DNA of 64,000 bases from Psychroflexus aestuariivivens (GCF_004010055.1 NZ_RQVT01000051.1:1-64000), one strand, 5' to 3'; shown: positions 34,729 through 44,893, counted from the stretch's first letter. Numbers and translations: made by a program. The notes: generated by a model from the letters alone, not told the origin.

Positions 34729-36708
34729 TTATTCAGTATAGTTTACAGATAAAATCTCAAAGATAAGCATCGGATTTTTCTCTCTTTTCAGTGCCTTTTC
34801 AATCTGTTTTGTATCTTGTTCACGTAATTCAACCATGCGATTATAAAGATTATTGAAGTTTTTTATGTTTTTAGAAATACTTTCACAATCTATCTCATTA
34901 TTGAACTTCTCGAGTAGGTGAGGAAGCAGAATTTCATCAAAAGATTCATAAATTCTTTCCTTCACAGTTTCTTTCATGTCAGTGTAAGTATATGGATTCC
35001 AGACTGTTCTTGTATATAAATCTTTGATTCTCTCAATTTTTGAAGGCAATTCTGCCTGCATTTTGTAAAGTGAAATAATCTCATCAAAACAATCAAGATA
35101 AAAATCAATTTTTCTTTTCTTCTCATCAATTTCTAGACTGGCATAGGCTTCAAATTGTTCTTTTGTGTATTTTATTATTTCAAAAGCAACGGCTTCGTGG
35201 TATTTATTGAATTTTTCATCGTTTTCATTTGCCTTATAAAATTTCAAAATCGAATCTTTTTTAGACACCAATTTATCCTCAATTTCGTTTAGTTTTGATT
35301 GTTTTTTAAGATCATCTAAAATAAAATCTGATGCTGAATCCAGTTCCGTCACTCTTTGCTTAATTGAACTGATAAAACTTGCAAAGACTGGTAATTCAAA
35401 ACCTAAAGGATTGAATGCTGATGGTAGATTTGTTTCGATTATCAATGTTTCGTTTTGAAAATCAGTGCGTGATTTATTAGGAAATTCAATGGTTTTAAAA
35501 ATACGATTGTCTAAACTTGATCGATCCAAATAAGGCAAGGCTTTACTCTGAGAAATGTCCACATTATGTTTCAAATCAACGAGGTTTTCACTGATAATTT
35601 TATAAATTTCATTAGTGGTTTTGAGCGTTTCGTATTGATGTAAACCAATTTCTACCAAACTTTCATCATTGAATTTTGAAATTTTATTTTGAATTTCTAC
35701 AAAATCGGATTTGATACTTTTTATAGCTTTTTTCTCGTCGATAGAAAGTGGATATTTTCTCAAGCTTACGGTTAAATGGTCGACATCTATAGCTTTTTGA
35801 CTGACCACATCCCAAAATGCGATGTCATTATGTTTATAGGAACTTAAAAATGTTTTTTTGATGAAATCTAGAGAAATTTGAGATAAATCATCCAAATGAA
35901 CATCAAATTCATCTAGAGTGTAGGAACTGATATTGGCAATTTTCAAAACTTCGGTGTAAAGCTCATTAAAATCGTGATTGCTCCAGGTTTTTTCATTGGC
36001 ATTTTTAGACATATCTAAACCTAAATAATCTACAAATATCTTTTCATTATTTACTGAAAAATAATGATTTGTCAAGACTCCATTTTCAAATTTTCTAACT
36101 TCTTTTATTTCAGTGTTATTAATATTATGAATTATAATCCAATCGCCATCTATCATTCCATTATTATCGAAAACCCCATCAACACTAATGTTTTTGGCAG
36201 TTGACGAGAAATTCTCTTTCAAGTTTTCGCGTCCAAAATCTATTTCTGCAGTCAAACTAGTATCGGTTGGTTTGGAATTATTGAAACAACGTCGAATGAC
36301 TTTCCAGGTGTCTTTTTGTTCATGATCATCAAAAAAACCTTTTACCAAAAACTCTTCACCAGAAGTTGTGCTGACCAAATCAAAATCTTTTGCTCTAAGT
36401 TTGCCAACGGAATCTATTGCTTTGAAACTGAATACCCAGTCGCCTTGCATTTTATTCTTTTTATAACTCCCATTATAGGAAATACTTTCAAAGCTATTAT
36501 TACCACTGGTTTCTACCAAATTAGAAAAACTAAATTCACCTTCAAAAATTGTATCTTTTTGCTTGATGAAATAATGATATTCAGCCAAACCTTCACCTAC
36601 ATTTTGTAAGTTGTATTTCCCTTTGTATATCTGAGTTTCTTGCGCATGAATATCTGTGCCTAACAAAATGAGGAAGAAAGTAAAGCACAAAAATATTTTT
36701 TGATTCAT
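34729..36708 (-). CDS. Large secreted protein with MORN-like repeats and a long helical region
   Basis: This 659-residue protein has a signal peptide ending near DIHAQ. Residues about 25-230 contain MORN-like units (YKGKYNLQNVGEG, GSYKKNKMQGDW, GVFDNNGMIDGDW). Residues about 230-659 are acidic and mainly helical without any motif I recognise. It is the first gene of the minus-strand cluster, with a TACTTTTG promoter box (36775-36768) upstream. The pairing of MORN repeats here and in the third gene suggests that the products work together. I do not know the function. Confidence 0.8.
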   Translation of the reverse strand: MNQKIFLCFTFFLILLGTDIHAQETQIYKGKYNLQNVGEGLAEYHYFIKQKDTIFEGEFSFSNLVETSGNNSFESISYNGSYKKNKMQGDWVFSFKAIDSVGKLRAKDFDLVSTTSGEEFLVKGFFDDHEQKDTWKVIRRCFNNSKPTDTSLTAEIDFGRENLKENFSSTAKNISVDGVFDNNGMIDGDWIIIHNINNTEIKEVRKFENGVLTNHYFSVNNEKIFVDYLGLDMSKNANEKTWSNHDFNELYTEVLKIANISSYTLDEFDVHLDDLSQISLDFIKKTFLSSYKHNDIAFWDVVSQKAIDVDHLTVSLRKYPLSIDEKKAIKSIKSDFVEIQNKISKFNDESLVEIGLHQYETLKTTNEIYKIISENLVDLKHNVDISQSKALPYLDRSSLDNRIFKTIEFPNKSRTDFQNETLIIETNLPSAFNPLGFELPVFASFISSIKQRVTELDSASDFILDDLKKQSKLNEIEDKLVSKKDSILKFYKANENDEKFNKYHEAVAFEIIKYTKEQFEAYASLEIDEKKRKIDFYLDCFDEIISLYKMQAELPSKIERIKDLYTRTVWNPYTYTDMKETVKERIYESFDEILLPHLLEKFNNEIDCESISKNIKNFNNLYNRMVELREQDTKQIEKALKREKNPMLIFEILSVNYTE

Positions 36709-36767
36709 ATAAAAATAGTAATGTTATATAAAATTCAAAATTATTGATTTATAAATATTTAAGTGTG

Positions 36768-36775
36768 CAAAAGTA
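36768..36775 (-). promoter_or_regulatory. -10 box of the MORN/DUF2490 cluster promoter
   Basis: On the minus strand this reads TACTTTTG, matching TAnnTTTG, about 60 bases before the ATG at 36708. No good -33 TTG was found at the expected spacing. Confidence 0.45.
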
Positions 36776-36899
36776 AATTTTAATTTCATTTTATGAAACA
36801 GCTTTTAACTTGTATAAATATTATTTTTCAAAGTAAATTCCATATATAAAATATCAGAATTAATTTTTTATTTTTTTACAATCGATTATAATTTTCAAT

Positions 36900-36907
36900 T
36901 ATATTTG
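36900..36907 (+). promoter_or_regulatory. -10 box of the ATP-grasp/GCS2/NFGase operon
   Basis: TATATTTG matches TAnnTTTG and ends 20 bases before the ATG at 36928, giving a short leader. The -33 element is not evident. Confidence 0.55.
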
Positions 36908-36927
36908 ATTGATTTTTTAAGCCTTAA

Positions 36928-38388
36928 ATGAATAAACTTATTGTGGTTAGTCAACCCGAAAAATGGCCAATAAAGATGGATCATACGTCCATTATAACTT
37001 CACAAGATTACCTGACAAAACCTGAATATGCGAACCTGAAAAATGCGCGGGTTTTCAATCTGAGTGATAAATATAGTTACCAATCCAAAGGTTACTATGT
37101 TTCATTATTAGCTGAAGCTAGAGGACATACATCTATCCCTACGATTAGCAATTTAGTCGATCTTGGAGAGAAAAAACTTGTTAAAATAGTTTCTGAAGAT
37201 TTTGAAGAAGAAATTCAGAAAAGCCTAAAAACAATTAAATCTCAAGAGTTTACGCTGAGTATTTATTTTGGGCAAAACGTTGCCCAAAAGTACCGTGAGT
37301 TGAGCAGTTTGATTTTCAGATATTTTCAAATACCGTTTTTGAGAGTGGTTTTCAAACATACTACAAAATGGAACATCAAGTCTATAAAAGCCATTTCAAT
37401 CTCTGAAATTCCTAAAGATCACTTGGAAAGCATGCATTATTTTGCGTCTCAGTATTTTTCAAAAAAACGCTACGATACACCAAAAGCAAATAAAGCTGAA
37501 TATGATTTAGCGATTTTAGTTCAGAAAAATGATCCTGCACCACCAAGCAATCCAAAAGCGATCAAAAAATTTATGGATTTGGCAGAGAAAATGAATTTTT
37601 ACGTAGAATTGATTTATCCAGAAGATTTATACAGATTGTCATCTTTCGATGCTCTATTTATCAGACAAAGCACAGAAGTTAATAATGAAGCCTATGCATT
37701 TGCTAGAAAAGCACTTCAAGACGGCTTAGCAATTATCGATTATCCAGATGCTATTTTGAAATGTTGCAACAAAGTTTTTATGGCTGAAGCACTTCAAAAA
37801 AATGGAATACCAACACCAAAAACGATTATCGTACATAAAGATAATAAAAATGAAGTGCTAAAAGTCACTGGTTTGCCTTGTGTACTGAAATCTCCAGACT
37901 CTACATTTTCATTTGGTGTTAAAAAAGCTAAAACCAAAGAAGAGTTTGAAACTTTGATTACCGAAATGTTTAAAACTTCAGACTTAGTTATTGCTCAGGA
38001 ATATACGTTTTCTGAATACGATTGGCGGATTGGGATTTTAGACAATAAACCTTTTTACGCTTGCCGTTATTTTATGGCAAAAGGCCATTGGCAAATCTAC
38101 AACTGGTCTGCAAACAAAAAAGACGATCAAGATGGTAATGCAGATTTTTTTGCCATAGAAGACGTGCCAGAACAAGTGATGAAAGCTGCACTGAAATCAG
38201 CAAAAATTATGGGCAAAGGCTTGTATGGAATAGATGTGAAAGAAGTGAACGGTAAAGCTCTCGTTATCGAAATCAACGACAATCCAAATATCGATTTTGG
38301 GGTAGAAGATGGGTTGTATGGAGAAGCCATTTACAAAAACATCCTTCAAACTTTAAAAAATCGACTTAACTCTAAACAAGACTCATGA
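36928..38388 (+). CDS. RimK-like ATP-grasp ligase with RLAN-type N-terminal domain
   Basis: This 486-residue ligase has an N-terminal half of about 200 residues with a RimK-like ATP-grasp N-terminal (RLAN) character (KLIVVSQPEKWPI, YVSLLAEARGHTSIP). The ATP-grasp half follows: GLPCVLKSPDSTFSFGVKKA binds ATP, then IAQEYTFSEYDWRIGILD and the metal-binding VIEINDNPNIDFG. Such enzymes join an amino acid to a carboxylate using ATP. Its stop overlaps the next start by 4 bases (ATGA), and that gene is coupled in the same way to a third, so one product pathway is likely. The substrate is unknown. Confidence 0.88.
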   Translation: MNKLIVVSQPEKWPIKMDHTSIITSQDYLTKPEYANLKNARVFNLSDKYSYQSKGYYVSLLAEARGHTSIPTISNLVDLGEKKLVKIVSEDFEEEIQKSLKTIKSQEFTLSIYFGQNVAQKYRELSSLIFRYFQIPFLRVVFKHTTKWNIKSIKAISISEIPKDHLESMHYFASQYFSKKRYDTPKANKAEYDLAILVQKNDPAPPSNPKAIKKFMDLAEKMNFYVELIYPEDLYRLSSFDALFIRQSTEVNNEAYAFARKALQDGLAIIDYPDAILKCCNKVFMAEALQKNGIPTPKTIIVHKDNKNEVLKVTGLPCVLKSPDSTFSFGVKKAKTKEEFETLITEMFKTSDLVIAQEYTFSEYDWRIGILDNKPFYACRYFMAKGHWQIYNWSANKKDDQDGNADFFAIEDVPEQVMKAALKSAKIMGKGLYGIDVKEVNGKALVIEINDNPNIDFGVEDGLYGEAIYKNILQTLKNRLNSKQDS

Positions 38389-39608
38389 CATTTCATCTTT
38401 TTGAAGTATTTGGTATCGAATTAGAATATATGCTTGTCAATATTGAAAACGGAAAAATACAAGCTTCCGTAGATGAATTGATGAAACTGAAAACAGGTGA
38501 AATCGTCTCTGATGTTGACAACGGAGCTATTGAATGGAGTAACGAATTGGCGGCTCACGTTATAGAAATAAAAACAAACGGACCGACTAAAGATTTAAAT
38601 TCTTTAGATCAAAAATTCCACCAGAATATTATTGAAATTAATACTCTGCTTGAAACAAAAAATCTGTGTTTATGGTCAACCGCTTCTCATCCATTGATGA
38701 ATCCAGAACAAGAAATGAAGCTTTGGCAACATTCTTACAGTGAAGTTTACGCACTTTACAATAGAATTTTTGACTGCAAAGGTCACGGCTGGTCAAATGT
38801 GCAAAGTATGCATATCAATCTGCCATTTTACGATGATTCAGAATTCGAAAAATTACACGCTGCGATAAGAATTTTACTTCCAATTCTTCCAGGGTTGAGT
38901 GCAAGTTCACCGATTTTAGACGGAAAATCAACAGATGTGAAAGATTCTAGAATGAAGTTGTATTTGAGCAATCAAAAACAAATACCTGAAATGACTGGAA
39001 AGGTGATTCCTGAGCAAGTTTTTGATTATGAAACCTATAAAACCAAAATTTTTGACCCTATAAACACAGCTATAGCTCCATTTGATTTAGACCATATTTT
39101 AGAGCATCATTTTCTGAATTCCAGAGGTGCAATCGCAAGATTTGATAGAAATGCCATAGAAATTCGCGTACTGGATTTACAAGAATGTCCATTGGCAGAT
39201 ATTTCTATCGCTAGTTTTATTGTTGAAATATTAAAAGATTTAGTAAGTGAAAAATACACTTCGCTCGAAGAACAAAAAACTTGGCACGAAACTGATCTCT
39301 TTCAAATATTATATCAAAATATTGAAAATGCTGAAGAAGCTGTAATCGAAAATAAAAACTATTTAAAATTATTTGGAATTGAAGCTGAATCTATGACTGT
39401 AAAAGATATTTTCAAACATTTATTTTCAAATTTATCTTCTAGATTAGATTCAAGGCATTCTAAAGCTATTGAATTTATTCTGAATCACGGAAGTTTATCC
39501 ACAAGAATTTTGAAAGCTCAAAACGAAGATTTTTCTGAAGAAAATATTTTAAAAGTGTATCAAAAGATTGGCGTTTGTTTGTCTAAAAACGAAATGTTCC
39601 TGCCATGA
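38385..39608 (+). CDS. Carboxylate-amine ligase, glutamate-cysteine ligase family 2 (GCS2)
   Basis: This 407-residue protein of the glutamine-synthetase-like GCS2 fold has FGIELEYML with the first metal-binding glutamates at the N-terminus, HVIEIKTNGPTKDL, MHINLPF and RFDRNAIEIRVLDLQECP further on. Enzymes of this group form amide bonds with ATP; some make gamma-glutamyl compounds, but many have unknown substrates. It overlaps both the ATP-grasp gene before it and the hydrolase gene after it by 4 bases. A true glutathione pathway would need a glutathione synthetase, and the ATP-grasp partner is not a typical one. Confidence 0.88.
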   Translation: MTFHLFEVFGIELEYMLVNIENGKIQASVDELMKLKTGEIVSDVDNGAIEWSNELAAHVIEIKTNGPTKDLNSLDQKFHQNIIEINTLLETKNLCLWSTASHPLMNPEQEMKLWQHSYSEVYALYNRIFDCKGHGWSNVQSMHINLPFYDDSEFEKLHAAIRILLPILPGLSASSPILDGKSTDVKDSRMKLYLSNQKQIPEMTGKVIPEQVFDYETYKTKIFDPINTAIAPFDLDHILEHHFLNSRGAIARFDRNAIEIRVLDLQECPLADISIASFIVEILKDLVSEKYTSLEEQKTWHETDLFQILYQNIENAEEAVIENKNYLKLFGIEAESMTVKDIFKHLFSNLSSRLDSRHSKAIEFILNHGSLSTRILKAQNEDFSEENILKVYQKIGVCLSKNEMFLP

Positions 39609-40285
39609 AGTTAATCTTGACTTGTGAGCATGCAAGTTCAGCAATTCCAAATGAATTCAGTTCAATTTTCAAAAATCACAAAAAAAGACTTCAAACACAT
39701 GAAGGCTATGATATTGGCGCTTTTGAAATTTTTAAAACTTTAGAACACATAGCTGATTTTTCTTACCATTATTCATGGAGTAGACTTTTGATAGAAGTCA
39801 ACAGGTCTTTACATCATCCAAGTTTATTTTCAAGTATTTCAAAATCTTTAGCTGATGAAGAAAAACAAAATCTTCAAAATCATTATTACCAACCCTATCG
39901 CCAGAGTATTCAAAATAGAATTGAAGAAATAATAAACACTGGAGAAATTGTGTTACATCTTTCAATCCACAGCTTTACACCAATTTTGAATGGAAATATT
40001 CGTAATACTGAATTTGGAATTTTATACGACCCAAAGCGCAAACTTGAAAAAGAATGGGCTAAAAATTTTAAAAGTGAATTGAAATCAAATTTTAATAATT
40101 TCAGAGTTAGGATGAATTATCCATATTTAGGCAAAGCCGATGGATTCACGACAAGTCTACGAAAAAAATTTCCGAATAATTATATTGGAATTGAACTTGA
40201 AATCAATCAAAAGTTGTTCAAAAAACCATTCAATTTTCAAGATTATACATTAAAATTGCAGAATTGTGTTTCAAATTTGAAATGA
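39605..40285 (+). CDS. N-formylglutamate-amidohydrolase-like hydrolase
   Basis: This 226-residue zinc hydrolase has LILTCEHASSAIPNEF with metal-binding and acid residues at the N-terminus, then EGYDIGAFE, EVNRSLHHPSLF and LHLSIHSFTP, the blocks of the N-formylglutamate amidohydrolase family. It is shorter than typical HutG-type FGases, and no histidine-degradation genes are near, so the substrate is probably not formylglutamate. Its start overlaps the GCS2 gene by 4 bases. It may trim or recycle the amide product of the two ligases. Confidence 0.88.
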   Translation: MKLILTCEHASSAIPNEFSSIFKNHKKRLQTHEGYDIGAFEIFKTLEHIADFSYHYSWSRLLIEVNRSLHHPSLFSSISKSLADEEKQNLQNHYYQPYRQSIQNRIEEIINTGEIVLHLSIHSFTPILNGNIRNTEFGILYDPKRKLEKEWAKNFKSELKSNFNNFRVRMNYPYLGKADGFTTSLRKKFPNNYIGIELEINQKLFKKPFNFQDYTLKLQNCVSNLK

Positions 40286-40363
40286 AATATTTTAAATACT
40301 TTAGATTGAAATGACATTAAAATTGGTTTTCGTAATTTTGTAAATCACAAAAATAAAAGACTA

Positions 40364-40540
40364 ATGAATAAAAACACAGTTTTGGCTTGGGCTACATTTA
40401 TAATGATAATTGTAGGACTTGGTCTAATTGCGCTAGGTGCATTCAGATATAATGAAATTGCAGGTTGGGGTTTTGCGGCAGTAGGTATTGGTTTTTTTGC
40501 GATAGCTTGGGTTTTTAACGCGTTAAAAGGAAGGGTTTAA
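40364..40540 (+). CDS. Small two-helix membrane protein, CAL67264-like
   Basis: This is a 58-residue protein with two hydrophobic segments (about residues 7-26 and 33-52) and a basic C-terminus NALKGRV. AWATFIMIIVGLGLIALGAF and AGWGFAAVGIGFFAIAWVF are very like a conserved short flavobacterial membrane protein that I recall as the CAL67264 family. It lies 79 bases after the amidohydrolase gene and 9 bases before dinB. The function is unknown. Confidence 0.85.
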   Translation: MNKNTVLAWATFIMIIVGLGLIALGAFRYNEIAGWGFAAVGIGFFAIAWVFNALKGRV

Positions 40541-40549
40541 AATAGCATA

Positions 40550-41026
40550 ATGTCAGATTCAACACATAAAAAGCAGTTACTAAAACATTTAAAAGGGAGT
40601 GAGGCTTTCAGACCTTTAGAAAATTTTGTAGACGAAATTCCTTTTGCGAAATTGGGAGAGCGACCATACAATTTACCTTATTCTTTTTATGAACTTTTTT
40701 ATCATGTTGTTTTTGCACAAAAGGATATCTTAGAATATACAATTTCAGAAAATTATAAAGCTTCAAAATGGCCAGACCATTATTGGCCAGAGCAGGAAGC
40801 TCCACAAACAGAAAATGATTGGAATAATCTAAAGGAAGAATATTTTGAAGATCGAAAAAAATTAGAAAATTTCATATTAGAACCTGAAAACGAACTTAAC
40901 GCAACAGTTGAAAATTCTGATAATCATAATTTACTGCGTGAAATTCTTTTAATTATTGAACACACGGCTTATCATACCGGGCAAATGATAATTATATTAC
41001 GCTTACTTGGACTTTATAAAAAATAG
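40550..41026 (+). CDS. DinB/YfiT-like metal-dependent protein
   Basis: This 158-residue four-helix bundle has conserved histidines: H in FYELFYHVVFAQKD, and EHTAYHTGQMIILRLLG at the end, where two histidines complete the metal site. The DinB superfamily includes thiol transferases and hydrolases, and most members are uncharacterised. It follows the small membrane protein gene by 9 bases and precedes ettA by 59, and may share their transcript. Confidence 0.88.
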   Translation: MSDSTHKKQLLKHLKGSEAFRPLENFVDEIPFAKLGERPYNLPYSFYELFYHVVFAQKDILEYTISENYKASKWPDHYWPEQEAPQTENDWNNLKEEYFEDRKKLENFILEPENELNATVENSDNHNLLREILLIIEHTAYHTGQMIIILRLLGLYKK

Positions 41027-41085
41027 AGTTTAACTTATTTAAAATTCGATATTTAAAAACAAAAAATAGCATAAAAAAATTCAAT

Positions 41086-42777
41086 ATGGCAGACGATAAA
41101 AAAGTGATATTTTCTATGTCAGGAGTTTCCAAAACCTATCCTGGCGAAGACAAACCGGTTTTAAAGAATATTTACCTGAGTTTTTTCTACGGTGCAAAAA
41201 TTGGTATTCTTGGTCTCAACGGTTCAGGTAAATCCACTTTGATGAAAATCATTGCAGGAATTGAAAAAAACTATCAAGGCGATGTGGTTTTTTCTCAAGA
41301 TTATTCTGTTGGATATTTGGAGCAAGAACCAGAACTTGACCCAGAAAAAACAGTTCTAGAAGTTGTAAAAGAAGGCGCTTCGGAAGTTGTTGCCATTCTA
41401 GATGAATACAATAAAATTAACGATGATTTTGGATTGCCAGAAGTTTACGAAAATCCAGATAAAATGCAAAAATTGATGGATCGTCAAGCTGTTTTGCAAG
41501 ACAAAATCGACGCCACCAATGCTTGGGAACTAGACAACAAGCTTGACGTTGCTATGGATGCTTTACGAACGCCGCCATCCGATCAAAAAATAGGAACTCT
41601 ATCAGGTGGTGAAAAGCGCCGAGTTGCTTTATGCCGTTTACTATTGAAAGAACCTGACGTTTTATTATTAGATGAACCTACCAACCACCTAGATGCAGAA
41701 TCTGTACATTGGTTAGAACATCATTTGCAACAATACAAAGGAACAGTCATTGCTGTAACTCACGACCGATATTTCCTAGACAATGTTGCTGGTTGGATTT
41801 TGGAACTTGATAGAGGAGAAGGAATCCCTTGGAAGGGAAATTACTCATCTTGGTTAGATCAGAAATCTAAACGCATGGCGAAAGAACAAAAACAAGCCAG
41901 TAAACGCCAAAAAACACTCGAAAGAGAATTAGAATGGGTGAAAATGGCACCTAAAGGACGCCAAAGCAAGCAAAAAGCAAGGCTTAAGAATTACGATAAA
42001 TTGATGAGCCAAGATCAAGATAAGCTTGATGAAAAACTTGAAATATATATTCCAAATGGTCCACGCTTAGGTACCAATGTTATTGATGCCAATGGCGTGA
42101 GCAAAGCTTTTGACGAAAAGTTGCTTTACGAAAAGCTAGATTTTAATTTGCCTCAAGCAGGAATTGTCGGTGTAATTGGTCCTAATGGTGCTGGTAAAAC
42201 TACAATCTTCAAAATGATTATGGGCGAAATTGAACCCGATAAAGGTGAATTTAAAGTTGGTGAAACAGCTAAAATCGCTTATGTTGACCAAGCTCATTCT
42301 AATATAGATCCTGATAAATCCATTTGGGAAAATTTCAGCGATGGTCAGGATTTAGTGATGATGGGTGGAAAAAAAGTGAATTCTCGTGCCTATTTAAGTC
42401 GTTTCAATTTCAATGGAAGCGAACAAAATAAAAAAGTAGAAAAATTATCTGGAGGTGAGAGAAACAGACTTCACTTAGCGATGACTCTCAAGGAAGAAGG
42501 AAACGTACTCTTACTGGATGAGCCAACTAATGATTTGGATGTAAATACACTTCGCGCACTGGAAGAAGGTTTGGAAAACTTTGCTGGTTGTGCTGTGGTA
42601 ATTTCTCACGACCGTTGGTTTTTAGACAGAATTTGTACGCATATTCTAGCTTTTGAAGGGAATTCAGAAGTATATTTCTTTGAAGGTAGTTTTAGCGAAT
42701 ATGAAGAAAATAAGAAAAAACGCCTTGGGGGTGATACCATGCCAAAACGAATAAAATACAAAAAATTGGTTCGATAA
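41086..42777 (+). CDS. ettA: ABC-F translation factor EttA
   Basis: This 563-residue soluble protein has two ABC domains without membrane parts. Walker A motifs are GLNGSGKST and GPNGAGKTT; signatures are LSGGEKRRVAL and LSGGERNRLHL; Walker B motifs are LLLDEPTNHLD and LLLDEPTNDLD. The linker WVKMAPKGRQSKQKARL is the ABC-F P-site tRNA interaction motif of EttA, which gates the first peptide bond according to ATP level. The length is typical. It is followed by an AT-rich 16-base-pair hairpin at 42814-42856. Confidence 0.96.
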   Translation: MADDKKVIFSMSGVSKTYPGEDKPVLKNIYLSFFYGAKIGILGLNGSGKSTLMKIIAGIEKNYQGDVVFSQDYSVGYLEQEPELDPEKTVLEVVKEGASEVVAILDEYNKINDDFGLPEVYENPDKMQKLMDRQAVLQDKIDATNAWELDNKLDVAMDALRTPPSDQKIGTLSGGEKRRVALCRLLLKEPDVLLLDEPTNHLDAESVHWLEHHLQQYKGTVIAVTHDRYFLDNVAGWILELDRGEGIPWKGNYSSWLDQKSKRMAKEQKQASKRQKTLERELEWVKMAPKGRQSKQKARLKNYDKLMSQDQDKLDEKLEIYIPNGPRLGTNVIDANGVSKAFDEKLLYEKLDFNLPQAGIVGVIGPNGAGKTTIFKMIMGEIEPDKGEFKVGETAKIAYVDQAHSNIDPDKSIWENFSDGQDLVMMGGKKVNSRAYLSRFNFNGSEQNKKVEKLSGGERNRLHLAMTLKEEGNVLLLDEPTNDLDVNTLRALEEGLENFAGCAVVISHDRWFLDRICTHILAFEGNSEVYFFEGSFSEYEENKKKRLGGDTMPKRIKYKKLVR

Positions 42778-42813
42778 TTATTACTAACAGATGATCAGTT
42801 GATTACAATTCTG

Positions 42814-42856
42814 ACTAAAAATTTAAAGTTGATAAATTCGACTTTAAATTTTTAGT
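42814..42856 (+). terminator. AT-rich hairpin between ettA and parE
   Basis: ACTAAAAATTTAAAGT (42814-42829) pairs perfectly with ACTTTAAATTTTTAGT (42841-42856), with an 11-base loop. The stem is AT-rich and carries five Ts at its end, so it is a weak terminator of ettA or a site in the parE promoter region (40 bases before the parE start). Confidence 0.5.
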
Positions 42857-42895
42857 TTACAGAAATCGTAGTATATTTCGGAGTTCAGAAAAACT

Positions 42896-44776
42896 ATGAC
42901 ACAAGAGACAAAGTACACAGAAGACAATATAAAATCACTTGACTGGCGGGAACACATCAGAATGCGTCCTGGTATGTATATAGGTAAACTTGGCGATGGT
43001 TCTAGTGCAGACGACGGTGTTTATATTTTATTGAAAGAAGTTTTGGACAATTCTGTAGACGAATTTGTCATGGGATCTGGCAAAACGATTGAAGTTTCCA
43101 TTCAAAATTCCAGAGTAATTGTTCGCGATTACGGACGTGGAATTCCACTAGGAAAAGTGAAGGATGTTGTATCTAAAATGAATACCGGTGGAAAATATGA
43201 CACAAATGCATTCAAAAAATCTGTTGGACTCAATGGTGTTGGTACGAAAGCTGTTAACGCTTTGTCCAGTTATTTTCGAGTAGAATCTAATCGCGATGGA
43301 GAATCGGTTTCAGCTGAATTTGAACAAGGTAATTTAGTTGAAGAAGAACACCTTCAAGATACTTCACGACGCCGTGGTACAAAAGTTACTTTTATTCCAG
43401 ACGAAACAATTTTTAAAAAATATACCTACAGAAATGAGTATATTGAAAAAATGCTCAAAAATTACGTCTACCTGAATCCAGGTTTGACTATTGTTTTCAA
43501 CGGAGAAAAATTTTATTCAGAAGAAGGTTTAAAAGATTTACTAAGTGACAGAATCAGGGAAGAAGATCAGCTTTTTCCTATCATTCATATGCGTGGCAAC
43601 GATATTGAAGTTGCACTTACTTTTAGTAAAGCTCAATATTCCGAAGAATACCACTCTTTTGTTAACGGACAAAATACAACCCAAGGAGGAACTCATCAAT
43701 CTGCATTTCGCGAAGCTATTGTCAAAACTATTAGAGAGTTTTACCAAAAAAACTTTGATCCGAGTGATATTAGGAAGTCTATTGTTTCTGCAATTAGCAT
43801 AAAAGTAATGGAACCTGTTTTTGAGAGTCAAACCAAAACGAAATTAGGTTCAACAGATATGGGTGGTGATTTGCCTACAGTTAGAACTTATATTTTAGAC
43901 TTTCTAAAACAAAAACTAGATAATTATTTACATAAGAATACTGAAACAGCCGACAAACTTCATAAGAAAATTCTGAGAGCAGAGAAGGAGCGCAAAGAAT
44001 TGTCTGGCATTCGAAAATTGGCTAAGGATCGTGCTAAAAAATCAAGTGTACACAACAAAAAACTGCGCGATTGCAGAATTCATCTGGGCGATACAAAAAA
44101 GGAAAATTATTTAGAAACAACCTTGTTTATCACCGAAGGAGACTCGGCGAGTGGAAGCATCACAAAGTCTAGAGATGTCAACACGCAAGCAGTCTTTAGT
44201 CTGAAAGGTAAACCCTTAAACTCATACGGTTTAAGCAAAAAAATAGTTTACGAAAACGAAGAATTCAACTTACTTCAAGCTGCACTGAACATTGAAGATT
44301 CATTAGAAGATTTGAGGTATAATAACATAGTGATTGCAACAGATGCCGATGTTGACGGAATGCACATCCGCTTGCTAATTATTACATTTTTCCTTCAGTT
44401 TTTTCCAGAATTGATCAAAGAAGGACATCTTTATATTTTGCAAACGCCACTTTTTAGAGTTCGGGATAAAAAAGAAACTTTTTATTGTTATTCAGAAACT
44501 GAGCGTCGAGAAGCTTTAAAAAAATTGAAAGGCAAACCAGAAATTACAAGGTTCAAAGGTTTGGGTGAAATCTCTCCTGATGAATTTAAAAATTTCATCG
44601 GTGATGACATTCGTTTAGATCCTGTGATGTTGGATAAAGACAAAAGCATTCCAGAAATTTTGGAATTTTATATGGGTAAAAATACGCCAAGTCGCCAAAA
44701 TTTTATTATTGATAATTTGAGGTTAGAAATAGATTTAGTAGAAGAAATAGTTGATGAAATCGAAGAAGTGAAATAA
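42896..44776 (+). CDS. parE: Topoisomerase IV subunit B
   Basis: This 626-residue ATPase subunit of a type IIA topoisomerase has RMRPGMYIG and [13 protein letters not shown] for the GHKL ATP site, and [14 protein letters not shown] for the ATP lid. EGDSASGS and [14 protein letters not shown] form the TOPRIM metal-binding core. It ends with the short C-terminus expected for ParE. The next gene, 117 bases downstream, encodes the A subunit, the usual parE-parC order in Bacteroidota. It decatenates daughter chromosomes. Identity as ParE rather than GyrB rests on the adjacent gene and family trends. Confidence 0.93.
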   Translation: MTQETKYTEDNIKSLDWREHIRMRPGMYIGKLGDGSSADDGVYILLKEVLDNSVDEFVMGSGKTIEVSIQNSRVIVRDYGRGIPLGKVKDVVSKMNTGGKYDTNAFKKSVGLNGVGTKAVNALSSYFRVESNRDGESVSAEFEQGNLVEEEHLQDTSRRRGTKVTFIPDETIFKKYTYRNEYIEKMLKNYVYLNPGLTIVFNGEKFYSEEGLKDLLSDRIREEDQLFPIIHMRGNDIEVALTFSKAQYSEEYHSFVNGQNTTQGGTHQSAFREAIVKTIREFYQKNFDPSDIRKSIVSAISIKVMEPVFESQTKTKLGSTDMGGDLPTVRTYILDFLKQKLDNYLHKNTETADKLHKKILRAEKERKELSGIRKLAKDRAKKSSVHNKKLRDCRIHLGDTKKENYLETTLFITEGDSASGSITKSRDVNTQAVFSLKGKPLNSYGLSKKIVYENEEFNLLQAALNIEDSLEDLRYNNIVIATDADVDGMHIRLLIITFFLQFFPELIKEGHLYILQTPLFRVRDKKETFYCYSETERREALKKLKGKPEITRFKGLGEISPDEFKNFIGDDIRLDPVMLDKDKSIPEILEFYMGKNTPSRQNFIIDNLRLEIDLVEEIVDEIEEVK

Positions 44777-44893
44777 ATATAAAATATTGGTTTTTAATAT
44801 TTTAAAAGTATTTAAATTAAGTTTTAATTCAAGTAAAATTAATACAAAATATAAACTGATTAAATCAAAAGATTACAATAAAATAATCTAATA

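Noticed and set aside
39605-40285. N-formylglutamate amidohydrolase as part of histidine degradation
   Set aside because: No hut genes are nearby, and the gene is coupled to two amide ligases, which points to another substrate.
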